From Nannobrachium achirus (lineage: Eukaryota; Chordata; Actinopteri; Myctophiformes; Myctophidae): a DNA stretch of 64,000 nt. The position numbers and the translations under genes were made by a program. Below, in pieces: positions 46,461 through 59,430 of the stretch. The number at the start of each line of letters is the position of its first letter. Within the stretch, counting starts at the first letter, position 1. The DNA lies in assembly GCA_963921795.1 (NCBI GenBank), contig OY997640.1, forward strand, positions 10,359,737 to 10,423,736. Reading direction: 5' to 3'. The notes under the pieces are model-generated. The model made no database searches and was not told the DNA's origin. It saw nothing but the letters and a program-made list of their open reading frames with translations.

Positions 46461-47575
46461 ATTTTATAATGCTTCCTTCTAGCTCCATATCAAGGTAAGT
46501 GGGAAATAATATGTCCTTAGCTGTATTGTTTTAATTATTTTTAGACAACAATAAATGTATTTTTTAATGCCTCCTACTGTAGCTTGTTAACTGGTAATCA
46601 TGAAAATGTTTCCCTTCACTACAGTACAACACAGGCTTTATTTTTATCTAAGTATAATCTAGGTAAGGTATGAAACAATGTTTACTTAACTGTACTGTTT
46701 CTAAATTTCATTTCTGACTGTCTGATTCTTGTTGTTTGTAATATACTGTATATCTAATCTACTTTTCTTTTTTTTTTACAGGTTCCTCTCCGAAGGAACC
46801 ATCACCTTAACGTGGTGGAGAGGTTTGCGTGCCCCAATGAACCTGGGAGCTATGTTGTCTGGTGCCTTGTGCTCCTGGAAGGGTCTCCCATGGCAAATTG
46901 GTCTCTGGGGAGGGGCCTGACTAAGAATGGTTCAAGAAGACCCAAAGAGGATGATGAAGAGTATTAGTTCGATCTGAGTCATTGAGGTAATTTCACTCCA
47001 TCAGACAAGGTAAGCTAAAAGCTGATCTCTGACAAGGCCAGATGATTTAAGGCGAACATTTTTATAATGCCTCCTTCTAGCTTGATAACAAGGTAAGTGG
47101 GAACTAATCTCTCCTGATGTAGGTGTGATCTAGGTAAGGTATGTCCACTTAACTGTATTGTTTTCAAATGCATATTTGATTGTGTTTTGTGCGTTTTTAA
47201 TGTGTTTTCTCATAATCATTTCATTTTGTGTCATTTTACAGGCAGATGCTGAAATGGAGAAGAAGGGAAGCTGATTGATGGAAGAGGAGAATTGAAATTG
47301 TGACGAGAACTTGAAGATGGAGAGAAGTTCAGTATAAGTTCCATCAGAAGGCATTTGAGATCATTTCACTCCATCAGACAAGGTAAGCTTGATTTTCACT
47401 TAAATATTAACTGAGTAAGTATGGAAAGATGTCCCCTTTACTTAAGGTAATTTACAGTTGCACTGCATCCAGGAGATGATTCCTACTTAATATTGTAAAT
47501 GTTTGTTATTTATTTTAAAAAAATGGTTCTTGGTTTACCTACGTTTTTAGGTTACTACTTCTAGGCATGTGATAT

Positions 47576-49108
47576 GGGGCCGCCCTAGTGTTGCTGTTAG
47601 AGCACACGCCTTTCCCGTCGTAGGTTCAAACGCAGCCGGGGTCGACGTCAGCAAGGAAACGCGGTCGCAATGGGCCCCTTGTTCTGAATAGGGGCCGCCC
47701 TAGTGTAGCTGTTAGAGCACACGCCTTTCCCATCGTGGGCTCAAACGCAGCTGGGGTCGACGTCAGCGTGGAATTGCGGTCGCAACGGGCCCCATATTGT
47801 AAATCGCTCTGGATCAAGACCTGCTTGATTTTCACGTAAGTATTTTAATGTGTTCGTTTGATAGGCATCCTATCTTCTAGGCATGTGATATGGGGCCGCC
47901 CTAGTGTTGCTGTTAGAGCACACGCCTTTCCCGTCGTAGGTTCAAACGCAGCCGGGGTCGACGTCAGCAAGGAAACGCGGTCGCAACGGGCCCCATATTG
48001 TAAATCGCTCTGGATCAAGACCTGCTTGAATTTCACGTAAGTATTTTAATGTGTTCGTTTGATAGGCATCCTATCTTCTAGGCATGTGATATGGGGCCGC
48101 CCTAGTGTTGCTGTTAGAGCATACGCCTTTCCCGTCGTAGGTTCAAACCTAGCCGGGGTCGACGTCAGCAAGGAAACGCGGTCGCAATGGGCCCCTTGCT
48201 CTGAATAGGGGCCGCCCTAGTGTAGCTGTTAGAGCACACGCCTTTCCCGTCGTGGGTTCAAACGCAGCTGGGGTCGACGTCAGCGTGGAATTGCGGTCGC
48301 AACGGGCCCCATATTGTAAATCGCTCTGGATCAAGACCTGCTTGATTTTCACGTAAGTATTTTAATGTGTTCGTTTGATAGGCATCCTATCTTCTAGGCA
48401 TGTGATATGGGGCCGCCCTAGTGTTGCTGTTAGAGCACACGCCTTTCCCGTCGTAGGTTCAAACGCAGCCGGGGTCGACGTCAGCAAGGAAACGCGGTCG
48501 CAATGGGCCCCTTGTTCTGAATAGGTACCGCCCTAGTGTAGCTGTTAGAGCACACGCCTTTCCCGTCGTGGGCTCAAACGCAGCTGGGGTCGACGTCAGC
48601 GTGGAATTGCGGTCGCAACGGGCCCCATATTAGATAGATAGATAGATAGATAGATACCTTTATTATCCCAAGGGGGAAATCGAGGGGGAAATCAAGGGGG
48701 AAATTGTAAATCGCTCTGGATCAAGACCTGCTTGATTTTCACGTAAGTATTTTAATGTGTTCGTTTGATAGGCATCCTATCTTCTAGGCATGTGATATGG
48801 GGCCGCCCTAGTGTTGCTGTTAGAGCACACTTCTTTCCCGTCGTAGGTTAAAACGCAGCCGGGGTCGACGTCAGCAAGGAAACGCGGTCGCAATGGGCCC
48901 CTTGTTCTGAATAGGGGCCGCCCTAGTGTAGCTGTTAGAGCACACGCCTTTCCCGTCGTGGGTTCAAACGCAGCTGGGGTCGACGTCAGCGTGGAATTGC
49001 GGTCGCAACGTGCCCCATATTGTAAATCGCTCTGGATCAAGACCTGCTTGATTTTCACGTAAGTATTTTAATGTGTTCGTTTGATAGGCATCCTATCGTC
49101 AGACGAAC
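47576..49108 (+). repeat. 316-bp dimer array, group 9 (5 monomers, one half-deleted)
   Basis: Monomer 2 lacks about 109 bp. Its first unit (ending AAGGAAACGCGGTCGC) passes straight into the end of a second unit (AACGGGCCCCATATTG) near 47985, as expected for recombination between its two tRNA-like halves. The GATA stub is at about 48631-48704. Confidence 0.88.
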
Positions 49109-50223
49109 ATTTTATAATGCTTCCTTCTAGCTCCATATCAAGGTAAGTGGGAAATAATATGTCCTTAGCTGTATTGTTTTAATTATTTTTAGACAACAAT
49201 AAATGTATTTTTTAATGCCTCCTACTGTAGCTTGTTAACTGGTAATCATGAAAATGTTTCCCTTCACTACAGTACAACACAGGCTTTATTTTTATCTAAG
49301 TATAATCTAGGTAAGGTATGAAACAATGTTTACTTAACTGTACTGTTTCTAAATTTCATTTCTGACTGTCTGATTCTTGTTGTTTGTAATATACTGTATA
49401 TCTAATCTACTTTTTTTTTTTTTTTACAGGTTCCTCTCCGAAGGAACCATCACCTTAACGTGGTGGAGAGGTTTGCGTGCCCCAATGAACCTGGGAGCTA
49501 TGTTGTCTGGTGCCTTGTGCTCCTGGAAGGGTCTCCCATGGCAAATTGGTCTCTGGGGAGGGGCCTGACTAAGAATGGTTCAAGAAGACCCAAAGGGGAT
49601 GATGAAGAGTATTAGTTCGATCTGAGTCATTGAGGTAATTTCACTCCATCAGACAAGGTAAGCTAAAAGCTGATCTCTGACAAGGCCAGATGATTTAAGG
49701 CGAACATTTTTATAATGCCTCCTTCTAGCTTGATAACAAGGTAAGTGGGAACTAATCTCTCCTGATGTAGGTGTGATCTAGGTAAGGTATGTCCACTTAA
49801 CTGTATTGTTTTCAAATGCATATTTGATTGTGTTTTGTGCGTTTTTAATGTGTTTTCTCATAATCATTTCATTTTGTGTCATTTTACAGGCAGATGCTGA
49901 AATGGAGAAGAAGGGAAGCTGATTGATGGAAGAGGAGAATTGAAATTGTGACGAGAACTTGAAGATGGAGAGAAGTTCAGTATAAGTTCCATCAGAAGGC
50001 ATTTGAGATCATTTCACTCCATCAGACAAGGTAAGCTTGATTTTCACTTAAATATTAACTGAGTAAGTATGGAAAGATGTCCCCTTTACTTAAGGTAATT
50101 TACAGTTGCACTGCATCCAGGAGATGATTCCTACATAATATTGTAAATGTTTGTTATTTATTTTAAAAAAATGGTTCTTGGTTTACCTACGTTTTTAGGT
50201 TACTACTTCTAGGCATGTGATAT

Positions 50224-51555
50224 GGGGCCGCCCTAGTGTTGCTGTTAGAGCACACGCCTTTCCCGTCGTAGGTTCAAACGCAGCCGGGGTCGACGTCAGC
50301 AAGGAAACGCGGTCGCAATGGGCCCCTTGTTCTGAATAGGGGCCGCCCTAGTGTAGCTGTTAGAGCACACGCCTTTCCCGTCGTGGGCTCAAACGCAGCT
50401 GGGGTCGACGTCAGCGTGGAATTGCGGTCGCAACGGGCCCCATATTGTAAATCGCTCTGGATCAAGACCTGCTTGATTTTCACGTAAGTATTTTAATGTG
50501 TTCGTTTGATAGGCATCCTATCTTCTAGGCATGTGATATGGGGCCGCCCTAGTGTTGCTGTTAGAGCATACGCCTTTCCCGTCGTAGGTTCAAACCTAGC
50601 CGGGGTCGACGTCAGCAAGGAAACGCGGTCGCAATGGGCCCCTTGCTCTGAATAGGGGCCGCCCTAGTGTAGCTGTTAGAGCACACGCCTTTCCCGTCGT
50701 GGGTTCAAACGCAGCTGGGGTCGACGTCAGCGTGGAATTGCGGTCGCAACGGGCCCCATATTGTAAATCGCTCTGGATCAAGACCTGCTTGATTTTCACG
50801 TAAGTATTTTAATGTGTTCGTTTGATAGGCATCCTATCTTCTAGGCATGTGATATGGGGCCGCCCTAGTGTTGCTGTTAGAGCACACGCCTTTCCCGTCG
50901 TAGGTTCAAACGCAGCCGGGGTCGACGTCAGCAAGGAAACGCGGTCGCAATGGGCCCCTTGTTCTGAATAGGGGCCGCCCTAGTGTAGCTGTTAGAGCAC
51001 ACGCCTTTCCCGTCGTGGGCTCAAACGCAGCTGGGGTCGACGTCAGCGTGGAATTGCGGTCGCAACGGGCCCCATATTAGATAGATAGATAGATAGATAG
51101 ATACCTTTATTATCCCAAGGGGGAAATCGAGGGGGAAATCAAGGGGGAAATTGTAAATCGCTCTGGATCAAGACCTGCTTGATTTTCACGTAAGTATTTT
51201 AATGTGTTCGTTTGATAGGCATCCTATCTTCTAGGCATGTGATATGGGGCCGCCCTAGTGTTGCTGTTAGAGCACACGCCTTTCCCGTCGTAGGTTAAAA
51301 CGCAGCCGGGGTCGACGTCAGCAAGGAAACGCGGTCGCAATGGGCCCCTTGTTCTGAATAGGGGCCGCCCTAGTGTAGCTGTTAGAGCACACGCCTTTCC
51401 CGTCGTGGGTTCAAACGCAGCTGGGGTCGACGTCAGCGTGGAATTGCGGTCGCAACGTGCCCCATATTGTAAATCGCTCTGGATCAAGACCTGCTTGATT
51501 TTCACGTAAGTATTTTAATGTGTTCGTTTGATAGGCATCCTATCGTCAGACGAAC
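50224..51555 (+). repeat. 316-bp dimer array, group 10 (4 monomers)
   Basis: Last homogenised group, with the GATA stub at about 51079-51151. The following B copy at 51876 carries CTTAACTTGGTGG instead of CTTAACGTGGTGG. Confidence 0.88.
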
Positions 51556-52669
51556 ATTTTATAATGCTTCCTTCTAGCTCCATATCAAGGTAAGTGGGAA
51601 ATAATATGTCCTTAGCTGTATTGTTTTAATTATTTTTAGACAACAATAAATGTATTTTTTAATGCCTCCTACTGTAGCTTGTTAACTGGTAATCATGAAA
51701 ATGTTTCCCTTCACTACAGTACAACACAGGCTTTATTTTTATCTAAGTATAATCTAGGTAAGGTATGAAACAATGTTTACTTAACTGTACTGTTTCTAAA
51801 TTTCATTTCTGACTGTCTGATTCTTGTTGTTTGTAATATACTGTATATCTAATCTACTTTTCTTTTTTTTTACAGGTTCCTCTCCGAAGGAACCATCACC
51901 TTAACTTGGTGGAGAGGTTTGCGTGCCCCAATGAACCTGGGAGCTATGTTGTCTGGTGCCTTGTGCTCCTGGAAGGGTCTCCCATGGCAAATTGGTCTCT
52001 GGGGAGGGGCCTGACTAAGAATGGTTCAAGAAGACCCAAAGAGGATGATGAAGAGTATTAGTTCGATCTGAGTCATTGAGGTAATTTCACTCCATCAGAC
52101 AAGGTAAGCTAAAAGCTGATCTCTGACAAGGCCAGATGATTTAAGGCGAACATTTTTATAATGCCTCCTTCTAGCTTGATAACAAGGTAAGTGGGAACTA
52201 ATCTCTCCTGATGTAGGTGTGATCTAGGTAAGGTATGTCCACTTAACTGTATTGTTTTCAAATGCATATTTGATTGTGTTTTGTGTGTTTTTAATGTGTT
52301 TTCTCATAATCATTTCATTTTGTGTCATTTTACAGGCAGATGCTGAAATGGAGAAGAAGGGAAGCTGATTGATGGAAGAGGAGAATTGAAATTGTGACGA
52401 GAACTTGAAGATGGAGAGAAGTTCAGTATAAGTTCCACCAGAAGGCATTTGAGATCATTTCACTCCATCAGACAAGGTAAGCTTGATTTTCACTTAAGTA
52501 TTAACTGAGTAAGTATGGAAAGATGTCCCCTTTACTTAAGGTAATTTACAGTTGCAGTGCATCCAGGAGATGATTCCTACATAATATTGTAAATGTTTGT
52601 TATTTATTTTTAAAAATTGGTTCTTGGTTTACCTACGTTTTTAGGTTACTACTTCTAGGTATGTGATAT

Positions 52670-55600
52670 GGGGCCGCCCTAGTGTTGCTGTTAGAGCACA
52701 CGCCTTTCCCGTCGTGGGTTCAAACGCAGCCGGGGTCGACGTCAGCGTGGAATTGCGGTCGCAACGGGCCCCTTATTGTAAGATGAAGAAGAGAACAGGA
52801 AATAAGAAGATGAAGAGGGACATAATGAAGAGAATACAATGATGAAGAGGAGGTTGTATGCGTGCCTGATTTTCACGTAAGTATTAACTGAGTAAGTATG
52901 GAAAGATGTCCCCTTTACTTTACAGGTCATATACAGATGCAGTGCATCCAGGAGATGATTTCTACATAATATTGTAAATGTTCATTATTTATGTTTTAGA
53001 TTCTTTGATATGGGGCCGCCCTGGTGTCGCGGTTAGAGCACACACCTTTCCCGTCGTGGGTTCAAACGCAGCCGGGGTCGACGTCAGCAAGGAAACGCGG
53101 TCGCAAAGGGACCCTTATTCTATAGGAGCCGCCCTAGTGTAGCTGTTTGAGCACACGCCTTTCCCGTCGTGGGTTCAAACGCAGCCGGGGTCGACGTCAG
53201 TGTGGAATTGCGGTCGCAACGGGCCCCTTATTGTAAGATGAAGATGAAGAAGATGAAGAGGGACATAATGAAGAGAATACAATGATGAAGAGGAGGTTGT
53301 ATGCGTGCCTGATTTTCACGTAAGTATTAACTGAGTAAGTATGGAAAGATTTCCCCTTTACTTTACAGGTCATATACAGTTGCAGTGCATCCAGGAGATG
53401 ATTTCTACATAATATTGTAAATGTTTATTATTATTTTTTTTACGTTCTTTGATCTGTATTGTAATGTGTTCGTTTGATAGGCATCCTATCGTCAGACGAA
53501 CATTTTATAATTCTTCCTTCTAGCTTGTTAACAAGGTAAGTGGGAAATAATCTGTCTTTAACTGTATTGTTTTTATTATTGTTTTTAGACAACAATAAAT
53601 GTTTTTCTTTTGTTATAATACCTCCTACTGTAGCTTGTTAACTGGTAATCATGAATATGTTTCCCTTCACTACAGTACTACGCACCTGCTTTATTTTCAT
53701 CTAGGTATAATCTAGGTATGGTATGAAACAATGTTTACTTGACTGTATTGTTCTAAATGTCATTTCTGACTTGTTGGATTCTTGTTGTTTTTAATATATA
53801 GTGTATCTAATCTACTTTTCTTTTCTTTTTTTTACAGGTTCCTCTCCGAAGGAACCATCACCTTATCGTGGTGGAGAGGTTTGCGTGCCCCAATGAACCT
53901 GAGAGCTGCGTTGTCTGGTGCCTAGTGCTCCTGGAAGGGTCTCCCATGGCAAATTGGTCTCTGGCGAGGGGCCTGACTAAGAATGGTTCAAGAAGACCCA
54001 AAGAGGATGAGATCATTTCACTCCACCAGACAAGGTAAGCTAAAAGCTGATCTCTGACATGTTCACAAGTCCAAAGATAATCTCAGTCAAACATTTGATA
54101 TTTGATATGGGGCCGCCCTGGTGTCGCGGTTAGAGCACACGCCTTTCCCGTCGTGGGTTCAAACGCAGCCGGGGTCGACGTCAGCATGGAATTGCGGTCG
54201 CAACGGGCCCCTTATTGTAAGATGAAGATGAAGAAGAGAAGAGGAAATAAGAAGATGAAGAGGGACATAATGAAGAGAATACAATGATGAAGAGGAGGTT
54301 GTATGCGTGCCTGATTTTCACGTAAGTATTAACTGAGTAAGTATGGAAAGATGTCCCATTTACTTTACAGGTCATAAACAGTTGCAGTGCATCCAGGAGA
54401 TGATTTCTACATGATATTGTAAATGTTCATTGTTTATGTTTTAGATTCTTTGATATGGGGCCGCCCTGGTGTCGCGCCCTGGTGTCGACGTCAGCAAGGA
54501 AACGCGGTCGCAAAGGGACCCTTATTCTATAGGGGCCGCCCTAGTGTAGCTGTTTGAGCACACGCCTTTCCCGTCGAGGGTTCAAACGCAGCCGGGGTCG
54601 ACGTCAGCGTGGAATTGCGGTCGCAACTGGCCCCTTATTGTAAGATGAAGAAGAGAAGAGGAAATAAAAAGATGAAGAGGGACATAATGAAGAGAATACA
54701 ATGATGAAGAGGAGGTAGTATGCGTGCCTGATTTTCACGTAAGTATTAACTGAGTAAGTATGGAAAGATTTCCCCTTTACTTTACAGGTCATATACAGTT
54801 GCAGTGCATCCAGGAGATGATTTCTACATGATATTGTAAATGTTCATTTTTTATGTTTTAGATTCTTTGATATGGGGCCGCCCTGGTGTCGCGGTTAGAG
54901 CACACGCCTTTCCCATCGTGGGTTCAAACGCAGCCGGGGTCGACGTCAGCAAGGAAACGCGGTCGCAAAGGGACCCTTATTCTATAGGGGCCGCCCTAGT
55001 GTAGCTGTTTGAGCACACGCCTTTCCCGTCGTGGGTTCAAACGCAGCCGGGGTCGACGTCAGCGTGGAATTGCGGTCGCAACGGGCCCCTTATTGTAAGA
55101 TGAAGATGAAGAAGAGAAGAGGAAATAAGAAGATGAAGAGGGACATAATGAAGAGAATACAATGATGAAGAGGAGGTTGTATGCGTGCCTGATTTTCACG
55201 TAAGTATTAACTGAGTAAGTATGGAAAGATTTCCCCTTTACTTTACAGGTCATATACAGTTGCAGTGCATCCAGGAGGTGATTTCTACATAATATTGTAA
55301 ATGTTTATTATTTATTTTTTACGTTCTTTGATCTGTATTGTAATGTGTTCGTTTGATAGGCATCCTATCGTCAGACGAACATTTTATAATTCTTCCTTCT
55401 AGCTTGTTAACAAGGTAAGTGGGAAATAATCTGTCTTTAACTGTATTGTTTTTATTATTGTTTTTAGACAACAATAAATGTTTTTCTTTTGTTATAATAC
55501 CTCCTACTGTAGCTTGTTAACTGGTAATCATGAATATGTTTCCCTTCACTACAGTACTACGCACCTGCTTTATTTTCATCTAGGTATAATCTAGGTATGG

Positions 55601-58470
55601 TATGAAACAATGTTTACTTGACTGTATTGTTCTAAATGTCATTTCTGACTTGTTGGATTCTTATTGTTTTTAATATATAGTGTATCTAATCTACTTTTCT
55701 TTTCTGTTTTTACAGGTTCCTCTCCGAAGGAACCATCACCTTATCGTGGTGGAGAGGTTTGCGTGCCCCAATGAACCTGAGAGCTGTGTTGTCTGATGCC
55801 TAGTGCTCCTGGAAGGGTCTCCCATGGCAAATTGGTCTCTGGCGAGGGGCCTGACTAAGAATGGTTCAAGAAGACCCAAAGAGGATGAGATCATTTCACT
55901 CCACCAGACAAGGTAAGCTAAAAGCTGATCTCTGACATGTTCACAAGTCCAAAGATAATCTCAGACAAACATTAGATTTTTCATATGGGGCCGCCCTGGT
56001 GTCGCGGTTAGAGCACACGCCTTTCCCGTTGTGGGTTCAAACGCAGCCGGGGTCGACGTCAGCAAGGAAACGCGGTCGCAAAGGGACCCTTATTCTATAG
56101 GGGCCGCCCTAGTGTAGCTGTTTGAGCACACGCCTTTCCCGTCGTGGGTTCAAATGCAGCCGGGGTCGACCTCAGCGTGGAATTGCGGTCGCAACGGGCC
56201 CCTTATTGTAAGATGAAGATGAAGAAGAGAAGAGGAAATAAGAAGATGAAGAGGGACATAATGAAGAGAATACAATGATGAAGAGGAGGTTGTATGCGTG
56301 CCTGATTTTCACGTAAGTATTAACTGAGTAAGTATGGAAAGATTTCCCCTTTACTTTACAGGTCATATACAGTTGCAGTGCATCCAGGAGGTGATTTCTA
56401 CATAAGATTGTAAATGTTTATTATTTATTTTTTACGTTCTTTGATCTGTCTTGTAATGTGTTCGTTTGATAGGCATCCTATCGTCAGACGAACATTTTAT
56501 AATTCTTCCTTCTAGCTTGTTAACAAGGTAAGTGGGAAATAATCTGTCTTTAACTGTATTGTTTTTATTGCGACCGTAAGTCGCATTTACTACCAAAACC
56601 TCCACAGGCTGTCTGTGAGTGAGTGAGTCCGTCACACTTTTGCCCTGCTCATATCTCCCCCATCCATGCCAAATTTTGCACACACACTCCTTACCTGCCA
56701 AACCTGCCAGGTCCCTGGGGGACCCCCAGGTGTAAAAAATGTCCGTCCGTGAGTCATACGTCACACGTCACACTTTTGCCCTGCTCATATCTCCACAACC
56801 GTTGCCTCCATCCATGCCAACTTTTGCACACACACTCCTTACCTGCCAAACTACTACCTCCAAGGACCCCCCGGAGCTCCAGGGACCCCCAGGTCCCTGG
56901 GGGACCCCCAGGTGTAAAAAATGACCAAATGTGCAAAAATGACCACCCCCACGGAGCTGCTCACGGGGAATTCCTGGGGACCACCCACTTCTGGTGCTCC
57001 AGAACGGATGCAAAAGTGGTGGCGCCCTCCACTGCAGCTCACATAAAATGCCCTAACTTTGCCTAGGAGCGTCCGGGAGAGCCGGGGCCGGTACCTATTC
57101 GTCCACCTACGGTCGCTTATCTCCCGATTAGGGAGTCTTACTGGTTATTGTTTTTAGACAACAATAAATGTTTTTCTTTTGTTATAATACCTCCTACTGT
57201 AGCTTGTTAACTGGTAATCATGAATATGTTTCCCTTCACTACAGTACTACGCACCTGCTTTATTTTCATCTAGGTATAATCTAGGTATGGTATGAAACAA
57301 TGTTTACTTGACTGTATTGTTCTAAATTTCATTTCTGACTTGTTGGATTCTTGTTGTTTTTAATATATAGTGTATCTAATCTACTTTTCTTTTCTTTTTT
57401 TTTACAGGTTCCTCTCCGAAGGAACCATCACCTTATCGTGGTGGAGAGGTTTGCGTGCCCCAATGAACCTGAGAGCTGCGTTGTCTGGTGCCTAGTGCTC
57501 CTGGAAGGGTCTCCCATGGCAAATTGGTCTCTGGCGAGGGGCCTGACTAAGAATGGTTCAAGAAGACCCAAAGAGGATGAGATCATTTCACTCCACCAGA
57601 CAAGGTAAGCTAAAAGCTGATCTCTGACATGTTCACAAGTCCAAAGATAATTTCAGACAAACATTTGATATTTGATATGGGGCTGCCCTGGTGTCGCGGT
57701 TAGAGCACACGCCTTTCCCGTCGTGGGTTCAAACGCAGCCGGGGTCGACGTCAGCAAGGAAACGCGGTCGCAAAGGGACCCTTATTCTATAGGGGCCGCC
57801 CTAGTGTAGCTGTTTGAGCACACGCCTTTCCCGTCGTGGGTTCAAACGCAGCCGGGGTCGACGTCAGCGTGGAATTGCGGTCGCAACGGGCCCCTTATTG
57901 TAAGATGAAGATGAAGAAGAGAAGAGGAAATAAGAAGATGAAGAGGGACATAATGAAGAGAATACAATGATGAAGGGGAGGTTGTATGCATGCCTGATTT
58001 TCACGTAAGTATTAACTGAGTAAGTATGGAAAGATTTCCCCTTTAATTACAGGTCATATACAGTTGCAGTGCATCCAGGAGATGATTTCTACATGATATT
58101 GTAAATGTTCATTATTTATGTTTTACATTCTTTGATCTGTATTTTAATGTGTTTGTTTGATAGGCATCCTCTCGTGAGACGAACATTTTATAATTCTTCC
58201 TTCTAGCTTGATAACAAGGTAAGTGGGAAATAATCTGTCTATAACTGAATTGTTTTAATTATTGTTTTTAGACAACAATACATGAAACTATTTTTGTTTT
58301 ATAATGCTTCTCACTAGCTGGTAATCATGGTGAGCATGTAGATTGGCTATTTTCACAATTTCTGCCTCTAATATTTGAGAATTTGGCCAATATTTAATTT
58401 GTCATTTTAGAGGTATTAAAAAGTCCTTACATTTTCCCTTTAGAAATGTCTATATACCCTCTATACACTA
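52670..58470 (+). repeat. tandem array, right edge (older type)
   Basis: Unit structure mirrors the left edge: tRNA-like units with CCCTGGTGTCGCGGTTAGAG, GA-rich tracts, GATTTTCAC|GTAAGTATT, and B segments at 53838, 55716 and 57408. A Helentron-like insertion lies at 56570-57144. The last 150 bp (58320-58440) include a half hairpin cassette that matches 3165-3250. Confidence 0.8.
56570..57144. mobile_element. Helentron-like non-autonomous element
   Basis: It is inserted next to TT in an array copy (GTTTTTATT / TTATTG). GCGACCGTA at the left end is matched by its complement TACGGTCGC at 57108-57116, which lies inside the right end. Beyond it is a hairpin (CTCCC-GATTA-GGGAG) and then TCTTACTGG. 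Asymmetric inverted repeats plus a terminal 3' hairpin and no longer target duplication fit Helentron-type rolling-circle elements. An internal segment (CACACTTTTGCCCTGCTCAT) is tandemly repeated. There is no coding capacity. Confidence 0.5.
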
Positions 58471-58953
58471 TTAAAGCTATACTGTGTAAGTTGCTCAACT
58501 AGTGGTCAGTAGCTCTATAGCAAACCGCGGTCGCGTCCGCGTCTTTCGGCCGTTTTTCGCCGCGGCCTCACACCCCCGTGTCTGCCTCCACCTCGCCGAG
58601 ATCTATCTTTAGAGGGGTCCCTGGTTCTTGTGCGTTCAGGCATTCCGGAGAAACGGACTCCTTCACCCGAGAATATGCTGTTGTTTTGTTGAGGCAAGCT
58701 ACTTCCTGAGAAGTCAGCAAGATGCGCTGTGATTGGCCGGCAGTGTATAACCCTCGCTGTGATTGGCCGGTAGTGTATGATGACGTAATTTTTCCGCCAA
58801 AACCGGACCCCGGCGAGGATCACAGAAAACATATAAAGAGAAGGCTTTAGAAGCTGAAAATAACGGAGTGGGTGTTCTAAAACTTTCGCAATTTAACAGT
58901 TAGGACAATTTTAAGATTTGTTTTATAAAAAAAGTTACATGGTATAACTTTAA
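58471..58953. mobile_element. 483-bp TTAA MITE with promoter-like GC-rich core
   Basis: The ends are TTAAAGCTATACTGTGTAA and its diverged complement TTACATGGTATAACTTTAA. The interior is CpG-rich with two GATTGGCCGG (inverted CCAAT) motifs. A 23-nt poly-C tract follows at 58963-58985. Confidence 0.75.
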
Positions 58954-58985
58954 GTTAATCATCCCCCCCCCCCCCCCCCCCCCCC

Positions 58986-59430
58986 AACTGTATTGTTTTC
59001 AAAAGCATCTTTGATTTCTTTTTTGCTCGCTCTTTGTAATGTGTTTTCTCATAATCATTTCATTGTGCGTGTCATTTTAAAGGCAAAAGCTGAAATAGAG
59101 AAGAAGGGAAGCTGAATAATTGAAGAGGGAAGCTGAATAATGGAAGAGGAGTATCGAAATTGTGACAAGAACTTGAAGATGGAGAGAAGTTCGGTATTTG
59201 TTCGATCTGAATTCTGAAGGCATTTGAGATAATTTCACTCCATCAGAAAAGATAAGCTAAAAGCTGATCCTTGACATGTTCCCAAGGCCAAAGATGATTT
59301 CAGATAAACATTTTTATAATGCCTCCTTCTAGCTTGATAACAACGCGAGTGTGAACTAATCTCTCCTTTAATTTGTACTGTAGGTTTGATCTTGGTAAGG
59401 TATGAAACAATGTCCATTTAACTGTATTGT
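58986..59430 (+). repeat. tandem array, terminal right fragment
   Basis: A decayed D block: CATTTTAAAGG replaces the acceptor CATTTTACAGG, and TCAGAAAAGATAAGC replaces the donor. The last recognisable array sequence is near 59430. Confidence 0.7.

Noticed and set aside
17782-51505. Dozens of near-identical minus-strand ORFs of 69-93 aa (MKIKQVLIQSDLQYGARC...)
   Set aside because: They are the antisense reading of the tRNA-like dimer and exist only because the repeat is GC-rich; they have no start context, and replacement changes are as frequent as silent ones.
17730-51555. Genuine tRNA gene cluster
   Set aside because: The D-stem and B-box are plausible, but the T-stem does not pair well and no clean acceptor stem is seen, so SINE-like tRNA-derived units fit better.
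17730-51555. CRISPR-like repeat-spacer array
   Set aside because: Eukaryotic context, 316-bp monomers, and the spacers are themselves repeated; no resemblance to CRISPR.
56623-57066. 147-aa ORF rich in His, Pro and Cys
   Set aside because: Lies wholly inside the non-coding Helentron-like insert and reads through its internal tandem repeat.
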